Shown piece by piece: positions 10,222 through 20,160 of a DNA stretch of 64,000 bases. The notes under the pieces were generated by a model. That model saw only the letters and a list, made by a program, of their open reading frames with translations. It was not told the DNA's origin and made no database searches. Made by a program: the position numbers and the translations under genes. Within the stretch, counting starts at the first letter, position 1; each line of letters begins with the position of its first letter. The stretch is from Saccharospirillum sp. MSK14-1 (GTDB lineage Bacteria > Pseudomonadota > Gammaproteobacteria > Pseudomonadales > Natronospirillaceae), in assembly GCF_003054965.1 (NCBI RefSeq), contig NZ_MIES01000033.1, positions 124,001-188,000 of the forward strand. Direction: 5' to 3'.

Positions 10222-12183
10222 TCAGGGGAAGTTGATGATCTGGGCGCTGCTGCTGTCGCGTTCAAACACGTTGATTCGACCGCATTGAGCGAAGTGATTG
10301 CTGGTGCTGTAAGGCGTTCCGCTTTGACTGATGTTGCCTTCCCAGCCAGGGCCGTTAGAAATGTAAGATTTCACTTCAAACCAGCCGTTTACGGTGTTGC
10401 TGCAATCCATTTGCACATCCAGCATCCAGTAGTGATCGCCGTAGTGATTGAGCACTTCCTCACCGTAACCGTCGACGGGGACCGTGCGTAAAGCGCCCCA
10501 GCTTGAAGGCCATTCATCGGTAGTCCAATCCATGGCGGTGCCTTCGGCGCCGGCACCCTGGCCAGATTCAATGCCGTACCAATCGAGGTACAGATCGCCG
10601 GTTTTCCAGCCCACGGTGGTGGCGTTGAGCAGGTTGTTGTGTTGGATGCGCAGCGCGCATTCAACGTTATAAGTCTGGCAATTACGGCCCAGATTGGCGT
10701 TGGCATAGGCGTGATCAATGCCACCACGAATAAACAGGTTTTGGCCGGACTGTGTTTTGCCGCGAATAAAAATCACCGTACGCTGCCAATCGCCGTCAGG
10801 CACCAGATAGTGATTGATGAACTGGCTGTAGCGATTCTGACCAGTGCCGCCGGTGGTGACCTGATTAATGCGCAGCACGGTCATGCCGCTGTAACTGGCG
10901 TAGTCGAAGGCGTTTTCAATGTTGTTCCAGCCATTATCGGTGGTCACACCGCCTGCCAGTGCATTTTCTCCTTTAATGGGGACATCTTGGGCGGCCGCTT
11001 CGTTAGCCACCCAGAACACCAGACTTTGCGCCAGAGATTGGCCGCTGCCGTATGGGTCGTCGTTCATCTCCAGAGCAGTGAAGTGCAGCACCACGCCGCG
11101 CGATTCGTTCTGATAGCTGGCCGGAACCCCGACGATGTCAGCGTAGCCATGGCCGGTAGCATCGGTGTCCAAATTAACGTCAGACGGAATTAGGCCGGCG
11201 GCGATTTCGGCGCTGCGCTCGGTGTTGTCGCCGGTGGCCATCTTCCAGTGAATGCCGGGGATTTTCATGCCCAGCTCGATGTCGGCAAAGGCACCGTCCA
11301 AAGCGTTCAGGGCGGTGGTCATCATGGTGTGGCCGTGTTGCATCAGACTGTCGTGATACCAGCGCACAAAGTCGCGACCGTACTGGGTGTAAAACTGATC
11401 GCCATTGGCAATGAAGCTGCCCGCGTTCGACGGCGGCTGAATCTGGCTGCTCTGCGTCAGGCTGGTGCCCCAGGCACCGTTGACGCCATTTAAGCTGCCG
11501 TATTTTGCCAGCGCCCAGTTTTGGAAGTCGGCTTTGGCCGGGTCGCTGTACGATTGAAAGGCACCGCGCGTTGGGTAACCGCTGCCGGTGTCGTGGCTGT
11601 TGTAGGACGGATAGCGCAACTCACCGGCCGGTCCCATCGAAACGTTAATTTCCAGCATGTCGTCGGCGTAACCGCTGAAATGGCTCTCGAAAGCTTCCAT
11701 AAATTCCTGGTATTCGCTGGCGACGAGGTGATCGGCCCACAACGAAACCGTTTCGACAGACTCATTGCCTTGCTCGCTTTTGTAGCGCAGGTCTGAAGCG
11801 GGCACGCCGTAGTGGTTCCAAATCCAGGACGGAATAGGGATGTTGCACGTATCACCCACATTACCGCCACATTGGTGGAACGACATGATGGGCACGATGT
11901 CGAGACCGGCGCTGGTGATGTGGCTGAAGATGGTGTCGTAGTAGCTCCAGTCGAATTGCTGGTCACCGGCGCCTTCCACCTTGCCCCACCAGACATCGAC
12001 AGAGACCGCGGTTACGCCCATGTTGGCTGCGGTCGTCAGTTGGTTATCAAACGCATACCAGTCGCTGACTTCCAGAGGAGCCATAACGTTTGCAGAGCTG
12101 GCGGTATCGGCCTGGGCCGTAGCGACAGCGAGAGTCAGCACACTGGCGCTGGCCAGATGCTTGAGGTTAGAGGTCACAGTCAT
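10222..12183 (-). CDS. secreted beta-amylase, glycoside hydrolase family 14
   Basis: Exo-acting enzyme releasing maltose from non-reducing ends of starch. The protein has 653 residues. Residues 1-25 form a signal peptide ending AQA, so it is exported. The GH14 catalytic domain covers about 30-460: [20 protein letters not shown], the catalytic acid Glu188 in [11 protein letters not shown] and the catalytic base Glu406 in KGENALAGG are all present. A C-terminal domain (about 466-653, starting [14 protein letters not shown]) resembles the domain found at the end of some marine alpha-amylases and may bind starch; this is from memory. The malT-like gene follows in the same direction, which suggests maltose/maltotriose feedback. 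Confidence 0.93.
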   Translation of the reverse strand: MTVTSNLKHLASASVLTLAVATAQADTASSANVMAPLEVSDWYAFDNQLTTAANMGVTAVSVDVWWGKVEGAGDQQFDWSYYDTIFSHITSAGLDIVPIMSFHQCGGNVGDTCNIPIPSWIWNHYGVPASDLRYKSEQGNESVETVSLWADHLVASEYQEFMEAFESHFSGYADDMLEINVSMGPAGELRYPSYNSHDTGSGYPTRGAFQSYSDPAKADFQNWALAKYGSLNGVNGAWGTSLTQSSQIQPPSNAGSFIANGDQFYTQYGRDFVRWYHDSLMQHGHTMMTTALNALDGAFADIELGMKIPGIHWKMATGDNTERSAEIAAGLIPSDVNLDTDATGHGYADIVGVPASYQNESRGVVLHFTALEMNDDPYGSGQSLAQSLVFWVANEAAAQDVPIKGENALAGGVTTDNGWNNIENAFDYASYSGMTVLRINQVTTGGTGQNRYSQFINHYLVPDGDWQRTVIFIRGKTQSGQNLFIRGGIDHAYANANLGRNCQTYNVECALRIQHNNLLNATTVGWKTGDLYLDWYGIESGQGAGAEGTAMDWTTDEWPSSWGALRTVPVDGYGEEVLNHYGDHYWMLDVQMDCSNTVNGWFEVKSYISNGPGWEGNISQSGTPYSTSNHFAQCGRINVFERDSSSAQIINFP

Positions 12184-12262
12184 CGCGCAATACCTTTCAG
12201 TTTGTTGTGATTGTTTTGGTCGGATGAGCGCGGTTCAGTGTAGAGCCTGAGCAGGGACAGTC

Positions 12263-12282
12263 TTCCGCCCCGGGGGGCGGAA
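12263..12282. other. GC-rich hairpin downstream of the PilZ gene
   Basis: TTCCGCCC (12263-12270) pairs with GGGCGGAA (12275-12282) around a four-base loop. It lacks a T-tract on the minus strand. It could be a weak terminator for the PilZ transcript ahead of the beta-amylase promoter. Confidence 0.45.
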
Positions 12283-12311
12283 TTGGTGATCACAGTGACG
12301 GAGTTGGCGTT

Positions 12312-12776
12312 CTAATCAGCGTTGTTGGGCTGCCAGTTGGGGAATTCGGCAGCGTGTAGCTCGATCCATTCACGAGCGGCCTGATCTCGGTCGATGTCGC
12401 GCCCTTCGGTCCGCTGTACTTTTTCGCGGTATTCCTCGATGCGGCACAGTTGCTCCACCATGCGCACGGAGAAGGCATCCTGATCGGTATGAAAGCAGAC
12501 GCCAATCAGATACTGCTCATCCTGAACATGACACCAGACGACCTGGCCGTCGATTTCGAACGGTGGCTCATCGATGTCGATGCTCAGGCGCAACCGCTGT
12601 CCAAGCGTTATGGCGCGATCACTGCAAAAACTCAGACCGCCACAGCTGAAGTTTTTCAACCGGGCATCAGGGGGTGAAGTATCCGCCGCCTGGACGGATA
12701 ACGGGATGTCGGTCGCATGTCGGATGTACTGACGCAAATAAACCTCCTGGTGGGCGCAGCTTCGGCGCCAATCCAT
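12312..12776 (-). CDS. PilZ domain protein
   Basis: Protein of 154 residues with a PilZ fold, a receptor for cyclic-di-GMP. The binding signature is present: RQYIRH supplies the RxxxR arginines (about residues 15-19) and NFSCGGLSF supplies the (D/N)xSxxG part about 27 residues later. The C-terminal 50 residues form a charged helix. It is upstream of the beta-amylase gene on the same strand but 128 bases away, with a GC-rich hairpin between them, so cotranscription is doubtful. Its output partner cannot be deduced from sequence. Confidence 0.85.
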   Translation of the reverse strand: MDWRRSCAHQEVYLRQYIRHATDIPLSVQAADTSPPDARLKNFSCGGLSFCSDRAITLGQRLRLSIDIDEPPFEIDGQVVWCHVQDEQYLIGVCFHTDQDAFSVRMVEQLCRIEEYREKVQRTEGRDIDRDQAAREWIELHAAEFPNWQPNNAD

Positions 12777-12902
12777 AGGATCAGTATAGTCAAAGGCGCG
12801 TTTCTGTCCGCTTTCGGGTAAAGCTGACTTTCAGCGCATTCACAGCACCGGGCTAAGCTGATGCAGTAGAAAGGCAGGTACAGCTCAATAAAGGTGACGC
12901 CG

Positions 12903-13811
12903 ATGGTGTTTCATTTGGACGCAGTGACGGACTTATCCGACACGGTGGTGATTGTGACCGGCGCAAATGCCGGATTGGGATTAGCAACAGCAAGGGCTTT
13001 GGCAGCTAAGGGCACCCGGGTGGTGATGGCCTGCCGTAACGCCGACAAAGCCGAGGCGGCGCGTCAGCAGTTACTGAGTGCTTACCCGCAGGCCCGACTC
13101 GATGTGCTGCCGTTGGACCTGAGCCGGCTGTCGTCAGTGCGTGAGTTTGCCGAGGTGTTTTTGGCCAACTACGGCCGCCTGGATGCGCTGATCAATAATG
13201 CCGGCGTCATGTTTCCACCCTTTGTTGTGACGGAAGACGGTCTGGAATTGCAGATGGCGACCAACTATTTCGGACATTTTTTGCTGACCGGTTTATTGCT
13301 GCCACGGTTGGAATTAACGCCCGGTGCTCGGGTGGTGTCGCTCAGCTCAGTGGCGCATCGCCGCGGCGCCATTGATATCGATGACCTCAACAGTCGCCAG
13401 CGCTATTCGCGCGTGGCTGCCTATGCCCAGAGTAAGCTGGCGTGTCTGATGTTCGCATTTGAATTACAACGTCGGCTTGACGACGCGGGTTATCAGACGA
13501 TTTCGGTCGCTGCCCACCCTGGCGCGTCCAATACCGAGTTGTCGCGCTATTTGCCGACCTGGTTAATGAAGCTGGTCGGGCCGGTTTTTCTGCAAAGCGC
13601 TCAGGCGGGTGCGGAACCGACCTTGTATGCAGCGCTGGGGGGCGACATTAAGGGGGGCGATTTCACCGGGCCACGTGGGTTTCGTGAACTGCGCGGCCGG
13701 GCGATCAAGGTTGGCTGTGCACGCCAGGCGCGTGATGCTGACGTGGCCCGCCAACTGTGGCAGCAAAGCGAACAGTTGACGGGCTTTCGGTGGTTGTCCG
13801 GCGACGCTTAG
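12903..13811 (+). CDS. short-chain dehydrogenase/reductase (retinol dehydrogenase-like)
   Basis: NAD(P)-dependent oxidoreductase of 302 residues, longer than classical SDRs and similar to retinol dehydrogenase/protochlorophyllide reductase-like members. The cofactor loop is TGANAGLGLATARAL, INNAGVM stabilises the fold, and the catalytic tyrosine and lysine lie in YAQSK. CRNADKA after the second strand favours NADPH. Substrate unknown. The ATG at 12903 is preceded by AAAGGTGA; an in-frame GTG at 12894 would fall inside that site. Its last four bases overlap the end of the convergent xylB. Confidence 0.85.
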   Translation: MVFHLDAVTDLSDTVVIVTGANAGLGLATARALAAKGTRVVMACRNADKAEAARQQLLSAYPQARLDVLPLDLSRLSSVREFAEVFLANYGRLDALINNAGVMFPPFVVTEDGLELQMATNYFGHFLLTGLLLPRLELTPGARVVSLSSVAHRRGAIDIDDLNSRQRYSRVAAYAQSKLACLMFAFELQRRLDDAGYQTISVAAHPGASNTELSRYLPTWLMKLVGPVFLQSAQAGAEPTLYAALGGDIKGGDFTGPRGFRELRGRAIKVGCARQARDADVARQLWQQSEQLTGFRWLSGDA

Positions 13812-15256
13812 TCCAGCAGCGGCCGGCTGACCTTATACAGCGCCCGGAAGCGTGCCAGTTGGGCATCCAGGTAGGCGGCTCGATGAGCGTTTGGCCGGCA
13901 GGTTTCCATCAGCTGGGGCTGTGTGAACACCTCCGACCAATCGGCTTTGCTGTCGGCTAATTGCGCCAGACGAGCGGCACCCAAGGCGGGGCCGACGTCG
14001 CCACCGTCGCGCGCATGCGTCGGGATTTTCAGCGCATCGGCCAGCAATTGACGCCAAAATGCAGAGCGGCTGCCGCCGCCAATCAGATTCATATCGGCGG
14101 GTGTGACACCGGCGGCATGCAAGGCGTGCAGACCATCGACCTGGGCAAAGGTGACGCCTTCGAGCACGGCCAGCGTCAGGTCAACCGCATCGGTATTCAC
14201 CGACAAACCGAGGAACTGGCCGCGCGCGCGCGGGTCGTTGTGTGGCGTGCGTTCACCGCTGAGATAGGGCAGGAACGTCAGGCTGGTTTCGGTGCGACCG
14301 CTGTCTTCCACCGCAGCGATCAACTCAGGCACGGGGCGACCGGTAATGCGGCTCAGCCAAGCCAGGCACTCGGCCGCGCAGAGGTTAACGCTCATCTGAT
14401 GCCAACGGCCGGGCAGGGCGTGGCAAAAGGCGTGGACGGTTTGCTCGGGTGCGGCGCGGTGACCATCGCTGACGGTAAAGACCACACCGGAGGTGCCCAG
14501 GCTGAGCATCGATTGACCGGGTTCGATCAATCCAACACCCAGTGCGCCACCGGCGTTGTCGCTGGCGCCTGCGACAACCGGAACCTGCGGCAGACCGGTT
14601 GCGGCGCTGGCAGCGGCACTGACCACGCCGGTGACATCCGGACCTTCATACAGGCGGGGCATATTGGCTTCGGTCAGGCCGGTCACAAACAGCAGTTGAT
14701 CGTCCCAGCGGCGCTCGGCCGGGTTCAGCCATGAAGTGCCGGCGGCATCGGACATGTCGGAGGCGAATTCGCCGGTGAGGCGATAGCGCAGGTAATCCTT
14801 GGGCAGCAGCACTTTGTCGATGCGTTGGAAAGCGTCGGGTTCGTTTTCCGCGACCCACAGCACCTTGGGGGCGGTAAAGCCGGGCATCGCCAGGTTGCCG
14901 CTGCGTTCGCGGAAATCAGGCAGGCGGTGTTCCAGCTCGTCGCACTGCGTGCCGCTGCGGCCGTCGTTCCACAGCATGCAGGGGCGAATGACGTCACCGG
15001 CGGCATCGATCAGGGTGGCACCGTGCATTTGGCCGGACAGTCCGACGGAGCGCACCGCGCTTAAATCCTGCTCTTTCGCCAGCATGGCACAGGCCGATTG
15101 CATGGCTTGCCACCAGTCTTCCGGTGCCTGTTCCGACCAGCCCGGCTGCGGTTGGCTGACGGTCAAAGGCGCGGTGGCCTGGGCCACGAGTTGGCCGCGT
15201 TCATTCAGCAGGATGGCCTTCAGGCCGGAGGTTCCAAGATCGATACCAAGATACAT
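13808..15256 (-). CDS. xylB: xylulokinase
   Basis: FGGY-family kinase that phosphorylates D-xylulose to xylulose-5-phosphate for the pentose phosphate pathway. The protein has 482 residues (E. coli XylB 484). MYLGIDLGTSGLKAILL is the phosphate-1 motif, SGQMHGATLID and MLWNDGR are substrate-site segments typical of XylB, LPKDYLRYRLTG is conserved, and LIGGGSRSAFWRQLLAD is the adenosine motif. No xylA or xylose transporter adjoins it. It diverges from the MFS transporter gene with 133 bases between starts. Confidence 0.93.
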   Translation of the reverse strand: MYLGIDLGTSGLKAILLNERGQLVAQATAPLTVSQPQPGWSEQAPEDWWQAMQSACAMLAKEQDLSAVRSVGLSGQMHGATLIDAAGDVIRPCMLWNDGRSGTQCDELEHRLPDFRERSGNLAMPGFTAPKVLWVAENEPDAFQRIDKVLLPKDYLRYRLTGEFASDMSDAAGTSWLNPAERRWDDQLLFVTGLTEANMPRLYEGPDVTGVVSAAASAATGLPQVPVVAGASDNAGGALGVGLIEPGQSMLSLGTSGVVFTVSDGHRAAPEQTVHAFCHALPGRWHQMSVNLCAAECLAWLSRITGRPVPELIAAVEDSGRTETSLTFLPYLSGERTPHNDPRARGQFLGLSVNTDAVDLTLAVLEGVTFAQVDGLHALHAAGVTPADMNLIGGGSRSAFWRQLLADALKIPTHARDGGDVGPALGAARLAQLADSKADWSEVFTQPQLMETCRPNAHRAAYLDAQLARFRALYKVSRPLLD

Positions 15257-15389
15257 AGCGGTGCCCGTTTCTTATTAAATTTGTCAGTCGAAAAATGATC
15301 CGGGAGGGGCTTCAAGATGTCAAAAACTTTTATCTTTGCGCGACAGTTGCGCTAGTCTCGTCGGCCCTTGATCGACTGTCGAGTGATCC

Positions 15390-16610
15390 ATGCTTGAGAC
15401 CGCTGTTGCCCGCCCATTGTCACGATCATTACCTGAGCTGGTGGCCGGCTTCGCGTTGCTGACCTGTTTAACCGCCTTATCGCTCGATGCCATCTTGCCC
15501 GGTCTGCCGGCCATCGAAGCGGAATTTGGCGTCAGCACCACCGACACGCAGCTGGTGGTATCCATGCTGGTATTGGGCATGGTGTTTGGCGAGCTGGCGT
15601 TTGGTCCCTTGGCGGATGCCTATGGTCGTAAACCGGCCATTATGATGGGTCTGGGTATCTTTATGGTGGGCACATTGATGGCCATTCTGGCCACCAGTTT
15701 GCCGATGTTGCTGGTCGGTCGGATGATTCAGGGCATCGGTGTGGCCGGTCCGAAAATTGGTACCCGGGCGTTGATCCGCGATCAGTTCTCCGGCGATGCC
15801 ATGGCGCGCATTTTTTCCTTTGTGGTGATGCTGATCATTCTGGTGCCGATGGTGGCACCGGCGTTTGGCCAGTTGGTTTTGGTCATTGGTCATTGGCGCG
15901 GCATTTTTATTTCCTACGCGGTGCTGGCGTTGATCGGCGCCACCTGGTTGGTGTTGCGGCAACCGGAGACGCTCCCTCAGGATCGACGCATCCCATTGGT
16001 GTTTGGGAAACTCGCCACCAACACGGCCTTGATCGTTGGTCACCCCAAAGTGATGGCTTACACCGCGGTGGCAGGCTTGGTGTTTGGTTGTCAGGTCACC
16101 TATCTGAGCACCGCTCAGGCCATTTTTAGCGATCTCTATAATGCCGGTACACGCTTTGCGCTTTACTTTGCCATTCTCGCGTCCGGCATTGGCCTGGCGT
16201 CGTTTACCAACGGCCGTTTGGTGATGAGATTTGGCATGCAGCGCCAAATCATCACCGCTTTGGTGGGCATGATCGTGTGTTCGGCTGTGTTGTTATTGCT
16301 GTCCTGGCTAGGGAGCGGTCACCCGTCATTGCTGACGTTTTTGGTGTTGGGATACGGCCTGTTTTTTTGTGTCGGTTTGGTGTTCGGCAATATCAACGCA
16401 CTGGCAATGGAATGGCTGGGGCGAGTGGCCGGACTCGGTGCGTCGGTAATCGCATCGGTATCGAGTTTGATCTCCGTGGGTGTGGCGTTGCTCGTTGGGC
16501 AGTTCTACAACCAGACGCTGTATTCCCTGTCTCTGGGTTATCTGGGCTGCGCGGTTCTGGCATTAGTGCTGGTGTTATTGGCCAGAAGTGTCTCGGCGGA
16601 GGCAGTGTGA
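15390..16610 (+). CDS. Bcr/CflA-type MFS multidrug efflux transporter
   Basis: Inner-membrane drug:H+ antiporter-like protein of 406 residues with about 12 transmembrane helices. The loop GPLADAYGRKPAIMMGLGI is the MFS motif A between helices 2 and 3; LDAILPGLPAIEAEFGVS in helix 1 and the motif C-like MVAPAFGQLV are typical of the DHA1 Bcr/CflA subfamily. The substrate cannot be deduced. It diverges from xylB and is followed at 112 bases by a START-like gene on the same strand. Confidence 0.88.
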   Translation: MLETAVARPLSRSLPELVAGFALLTCLTALSLDAILPGLPAIEAEFGVSTTDTQLVVSMLVLGMVFGELAFGPLADAYGRKPAIMMGLGIFMVGTLMAILATSLPMLLVGRMIQGIGVAGPKIGTRALIRDQFSGDAMARIFSFVVMLIILVPMVAPAFGQLVLVIGHWRGIFISYAVLALIGATWLVLRQPETLPQDRRIPLVFGKLATNTALIVGHPKVMAYTAVAGLVFGCQVTYLSTAQAIFSDLYNAGTRFALYFAILASGIGLASFTNGRLVMRFGMQRQIITALVGMIVCSAVLLLLSWLGSGHPSLLTFLVLGYGLFFCVGLVFGNINALAMEWLGRVAGLGASVIASVSSLISVGVALLVGQFYNQTLYSLSLGYLGCAVLALVLVLLARSVSAEAV

Positions 16611-16722
16611 TCACGATCAGCCTCAATAGAGTGTTTGGCTAATGACTTCTGTCGGGTTGAGGCATTGTGAATGGGCCGCATTAACGCTCGTCTGACATCA
16701 CCAGCGCGGCATTGAGGTAAGC

Positions 16723-17184
16723 ATGATCAAATTGGCGAGTTTTTCCTTGTTGACGGAAACGGCGATCGAGCCAAGTTTTGATTATCTGACGGATATGACA
16801 AATTTCGCCGAGTGGTTTCCTCAGGTGATCCGCATTGTCGAAAAGGACGATCGTCACATTGGTGTGGGCAAAACCTGGTTGGAGGACGTTAAAGTCCCAG
16901 GTCAGGGTATCCAGCCGGTGGCCGTTTCGGTGGTGGATTACCAGCCCAATACCTATTTCGCCACAGAAGGCGAGCTCGATGGTATTCAACCGCGCATGGA
17001 AATACGTTGGTCGACGGCACCCAGTGGGCGGACCAAAATTGACTGGCGGTTCTACAGCCGTAATACCCGTTGGACGTTACGGTTGTTGTCACCCTTGTTG
17101 CGCAGTGTGATGGGTAAACGTGCCCGTCAGGCTGAACGTCAGTTGCAATACAAATTAACGGCGATGCAAGCAAGCGCCGACTAG
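16723..17184 (+). CDS. SRPBCC (START/polyketide cyclase-like) family protein
   Basis: Soluble protein of 153 residues with the pattern of the SRPBCC fold: a beta strand opening (ASFSLLTETAIEPSFDYLTDMTNFAEWFP), a central beta sheet, and a long C-terminal helix (RARQAERQLQYKLTAM). These proteins bind hydrophobic ligands in a deep cavity; the ligand here is unknown. GAGGTAAGC upstream is a good ribosome-binding site. The stop codon lies inside the loop of an 11-bp hairpin (17169-17195), which may separate it from the convergent SDR gene. Confidence 0.75.
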   Translation: MIKLASFSLLTETAIEPSFDYLTDMTNFAEWFPQVIRIVEKDDRHIGVGKTWLEDVKVPGQGIQPVAVSVVDYQPNTYFATEGELDGIQPRMEIRWSTAPSGRTKIDWRFYSRNTRWTLRLLSPLLRSVMGKRARQAERQLQYKLTAMQASAD

Positions 17185-17195
17185 CGGCGCTTGCT
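17169..17195. terminator. hairpin spanning the SRPBCC stop codon
   Basis: An 11-bp perfect inverted repeat (17169-17179 with 17185-17195) encloses a five-base loop containing the TAG stop. There is no T-tract on either strand, so termination activity is uncertain. Confidence 0.4.
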
Positions 17196-17216
17196 GACGG
17201 CCGAGCGGCAATCGAC

Positions 17217-17963
17217 TCAGACTTCCTGCGCCGTCGGGCGGAACAGAATTTCGTTGATGTCGACGTCTTCTGGCTGACTGATGGCAAAGGCCACAGCCCT
17301 TGCGAACGAGTCGGCCGGAATGGCTACCGCCTCATAAAACGCCTTCATGCCTTCGGCCACTTCTGGCGCTTTAATGGAGTCGTTTAACTCGGTCGCGACA
17401 GCGCCCGGTGACAGAATGGTGCTGCGAATGTTGTAGGGCGTCATTTCCATGCGCATGCCTTCGGAAATGGCGCGCACGGCGTGTTTGGTGGCGCAATATA
17501 CGATACCCGGGGGCAACACTTTGTGCCCGGCAACCGATGACACGTTGATGATCTGCCCGGACTTTTGCTTCTGCATGTGTGGCAACACTGCCGCAATGCC
17601 GTACAAAACCCCTTTGATGTTCACATCAATTTGCTGATCCCATTCATCGACACGCAGTTGCTCCATGGGCGCTTGCGGCATGATGCCTGCGTTGTTGATC
17701 ATCACATCGACCCGGCCGTGCGATTGGATCGCCGCCTTGACCAGTGCTTCGACTTGATCACGCTGCACCACATCGGTGGTCACCGTTAGCACATGGCCGC
17801 CAGCGTTGTTCAGTTCATCCGCCAGGGCTTGCAGACGCTCAGTACGGCGTGCGCCCAAGACCAGTTTGGCGCCTTCTTGGGCCAGCAAACGGGCGGTGGC
17901 TTCGCCCAAACCGCTGCTGGCGCCGGTAATGACGACGACCTTGCCTTCAATGTTGTTGCTCAT
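17217..17963 (-). CDS. SDR family NAD(P)-dependent oxidoreductase
   Basis: Classical short-chain dehydrogenase of 248 residues. [16 protein letters not shown] is the cofactor loop, GARRTERL suggests [14 protein letters not shown] and [10 protein letters not shown] are fold motifs, and the catalytic Ser-Tyr-Lys appear as NVSSVAG and YCATKHA. Substrate unknown. The ATG at 17963 begins [14 protein letters not shown]; the open frame continues 48 codons upstream but is not conserved. It diverges from an AraC-type regulator, which probably controls it. Confidence 0.88.
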   Translation of the reverse strand: MSNNIEGKVVVITGASSGLGEATARLLAQEGAKLVLGARRTERLQALADELNNAGGHVLTVTTDVVQRDQVEALVKAAIQSHGRVDVMINNAGIMPQAPMEQLRVDEWDQQIDVNIKGVLYGIAAVLPHMQKQKSGQIINVSSVAGHKVLPPGIVYCATKHAVRAISEGMRMEMTPYNIRSTILSPGAVATELNDSIKAPEVAEGMKAFYEAVAIPADSFARAVAFAISQPEDVDINEILFRPTAQEV

Positions 17964-18170
17964 GGCTCTGTACCTCAGATAGTGAATCGTTCGCTGGTGA
18001 TCAGCGTGGAGCCTAGTCTGGTTGTTAACGCGTTGGGCCGCGATTGGCATTTCTCCAGCATTTCTGCCTTTTTCTACAAAAAATGAAAAATAACAGTGTT
18101 TAAGCATGGGAATATCAGTTTAATCCTGTAGATTTCCGTAAATAGGATTTGTTGGATTGGAGTGGTTGTC

Positions 18171-19076
18171 ATGTACCCTAACACTGTTTTCACGCCGCAA
18201 GCCGTGCAACTGATTGACGATCTGGTGCACACACCGGGCTTTACCAAAACGCCCCTGCCAAACGTGTCGCTGGTTTATGGCCGAGTGAAAATCGACAAAA
18301 CGCCGCTGCTCTATGAACCGAGCCTGGTGATTCTGGTTCAAGGCCGTAAAACCGGTTACCTGGGTGACCGAGTGATTGAATACAACCCCGGCCAGTATTT
18401 GGTGCAAACGCTGCCGCTGCCGTTCGAGTGTGAAACCCACGCCAGCGAAGAAGAACCGCTGTACGGCCTGACCGTTCGCTTAGATCCGGCGCTGTTGAGT
18501 GAGCTGGTGACCGCGATGAACCGACGCAGGCAGCGCTCAGGTAACGAAAAACCCATTCCCATGGCATCCGTGCCGATGACGTCGAGCATGGCCGATGCTG
18601 TGCTGAGGCTGCTGGGTGCGTTGCACGACCCGGCCGAATGCGAAGCCATGGGCGAAGCGCGCATGCGAGATTTGGTATTCGAAGCACTCAAAGGGGAGCA
18701 AGGCCCTGCTCTGGAAGCCTTGGTGCTGAATCAGGGGCACTATGCCCGCATCGCTCGGGTTCTTTCAGAATTGCACGCAGGCTTTACCGAAGCGCCGAGC
18801 GTTGAGCAACTGGCCAGCCAGGCGAACATGAGTGTGTCGTCGTTCCACCAGCATTTCCGTGAAATCACCCGGACCTCACCGGTGCAATACATCAAACGCC
18901 TGAAACTGATCAAAGCCCAGCAACTGCTCAGCCAGGACGCCCTCAACGTCAACCAGACTGCCCAGGCGGTCGGTTACCAAAGCCCAACGCAATTCAGTCG
19001 CGATTATAAAAAATACTTTGGCTTGTCGCCGTTGCAGGCGCGCAAGGTGCTCGGTGGGATGGTGATGAGTGCCTGA
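18171..19076 (+). CDS. AraC family transcriptional regulator (AraC_N type)
   Basis: Regulator of 301 residues. The N-terminal half resembles the AraC_N domain of YqhC-type proteins (PSLVILVQGRKTGYLGDRVIEYNPGQYL), and the C-terminal 100 residues hold two helix-turn-helix units (VEQLASQANMSVSSFHQHFRE and VNQTAQAVGYQSPTQFSRDYK). YqhC controls aldehyde reductases in E. coli, and here the gene diverges from an SDR across 207 bases, so an aldehyde- or electrophile-responsive pair is plausible. ATG 18171 is preceded by GGAG; a GTG at 18162 is a poorer start. Confidence 0.88.
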   Translation: MYPNTVFTPQAVQLIDDLVHTPGFTKTPLPNVSLVYGRVKIDKTPLLYEPSLVILVQGRKTGYLGDRVIEYNPGQYLVQTLPLPFECETHASEEEPLYGLTVRLDPALLSELVTAMNRRRQRSGNEKPIPMASVPMTSSMADAVLRLLGALHDPAECEAMGEARMRDLVFEALKGEQGPALEALVLNQGHYARIARVLSELHAGFTEAPSVEQLASQANMSVSSFHQHFREITRTSPVQYIKRLKLIKAQQLLSQDALNVNQTAQAVGYQSPTQFSRDYKKYFGLSPLQARKVLGGMVMSA

Positions 19077-19141
19077 CGACATCGGGACATTGCAGGTTAA
19101 ACTGCTTATTGGTCCAATTCCCGTACGATAAGGAGCAGATT

Positions 19142-20125
19142 TTGAAGCCAAAACACATAGGGATTTTGTTGGGTGTGCTCTATGGCGCTTCATTTCGGCT
19201 GTTTTTTATGTGGCTTGTTAGCGCCATTGATGCCGACCTAAACGCGGGAGTGGGTTGGTTGGTATCGATTTCTTTTCTGTGTGGTGTGCCCTTCGCGATT
19301 GGCTATATCCGCATCCACTTTGAGTTACAACAAAACCCCAGTCTTCCACGCAAACGTATGATCATCGTGGCGTGGCAGCCGATCTTTATTTTTCTGCTGG
19401 CCGCGTTTGTGACTTTTATTGAAGGCACTATCTGCATCGCTCTGGCGCTGCCAGCCTTTATGTTGCTGTCGAGTCTTGGTGGTCTCTTGGCTGGCTGGGT
19501 GCATCGGGTTATGTTTCAGCGGAAGAACGGTACCTTGTTATCGGTCGCTGTATTGCCGGTAGTGATTTGGCCGCTGGAAATTCAATTGCCGTCCATGTCG
19601 CAAACCTATCAGGTGCACAATGAGATTGTTATCGACGCGCCGGCCGATGTTATATGGCGCCAGCTCGCCAGCGTCACCGTTATAGAAGATGGGGAATTAC
19701 CGCTGTCGTTTAATCAGCTGATTGGTGTTCCACGGCCGGTTGAAGCGCGTATGGATGCCAGTGGTGTCGGTGCGGTACGAACCAGTTATTGGGAAAAAGG
19801 TGTGGTCTTTAAGGAAGTTATTACCGGCTGGGAGACTAATCAGCGAATGGCTTACGACTTTGACATTGACCCAGAAAAAATACCGGACGAAGCATTGGAC
19901 CCCCACGTTAAACTGGGCGGTGAATATTTCTCACCGCTGAACGGTGAGTATAGGATCAGTGAAAACAGTCAGGGTGAAACGGTTTTGCATCTGCAAACCA
20001 CCTTGGTCGATAACACAAACTTTGGCTGGTATTCCCGACTCTGGGGTGAAATTATTTTCCGCGACTTTCACCGGTCACTCTTGGTGTTGATGAAAAACAG
20101 AGCCGAAGCCGCTGCCTCGGCTTAA
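19142..20125 (+). CDS. membrane protein with C-terminal SRPBCC domain, TTG start
   Basis: Two-part protein of 327 residues. Residues 1-150 carry about four transmembrane helices (for example GILLGVLYGASFRLFFMWLV). The remainder looks like a START/polyketide-cyclase domain (VHNEIVIDAPADVIWRQLASV, WYSRLWGEIIFRDFHRSLL). I place the start at TTG 19142 because AAGGAG at 19130-19135 sits six bases before it and no ATG is suitably placed; upstream in-frame codons show no ribosome-binding site. Function unknown. The next gene begins 35 bases after its stop, so the two may be cotranscribed. Confidence 0.75.
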   Translation: MKPKHIGILLGVLYGASFRLFFMWLVSAIDADLNAGVGWLVSISFLCGVPFAIGYIRIHFELQQNPSLPRKRMIIVAWQPIFIFLLAAFVTFIEGTICIALALPAFMLLSSLGGLLAGWVHRVMFQRKNGTLLSVAVLPVVIWPLEIQLPSMSQTYQVHNEIVIDAPADVIWRQLASVTVIEDGELPLSFNQLIGVPRPVEARMDASGVGAVRTSYWEKGVVFKEVITGWETNQRMAYDFDIDPEKIPDEALDPHVKLGGEYFSPLNGEYRISENSQGETVLHLQTTLVDNTNFGWYSRLWGEIIFRDFHRSLLVLMKNRAEAAASA

Positions 20126-20160
20126 GGCCTATTTAAATGCAGATTGCTCAGGGGGATGTT

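Noticed and set aside
13961-14734. 257-codon frame opposite xylB
   Set aside because: Shadow of xylB; Gly/Gln-rich without family features.
15477-16247. 256-codon frame opposite the MFS transporter
   Set aside because: Composition (His, Gln, Arg rich, charged) is that of an antisense of hydrophobic coding sequence.
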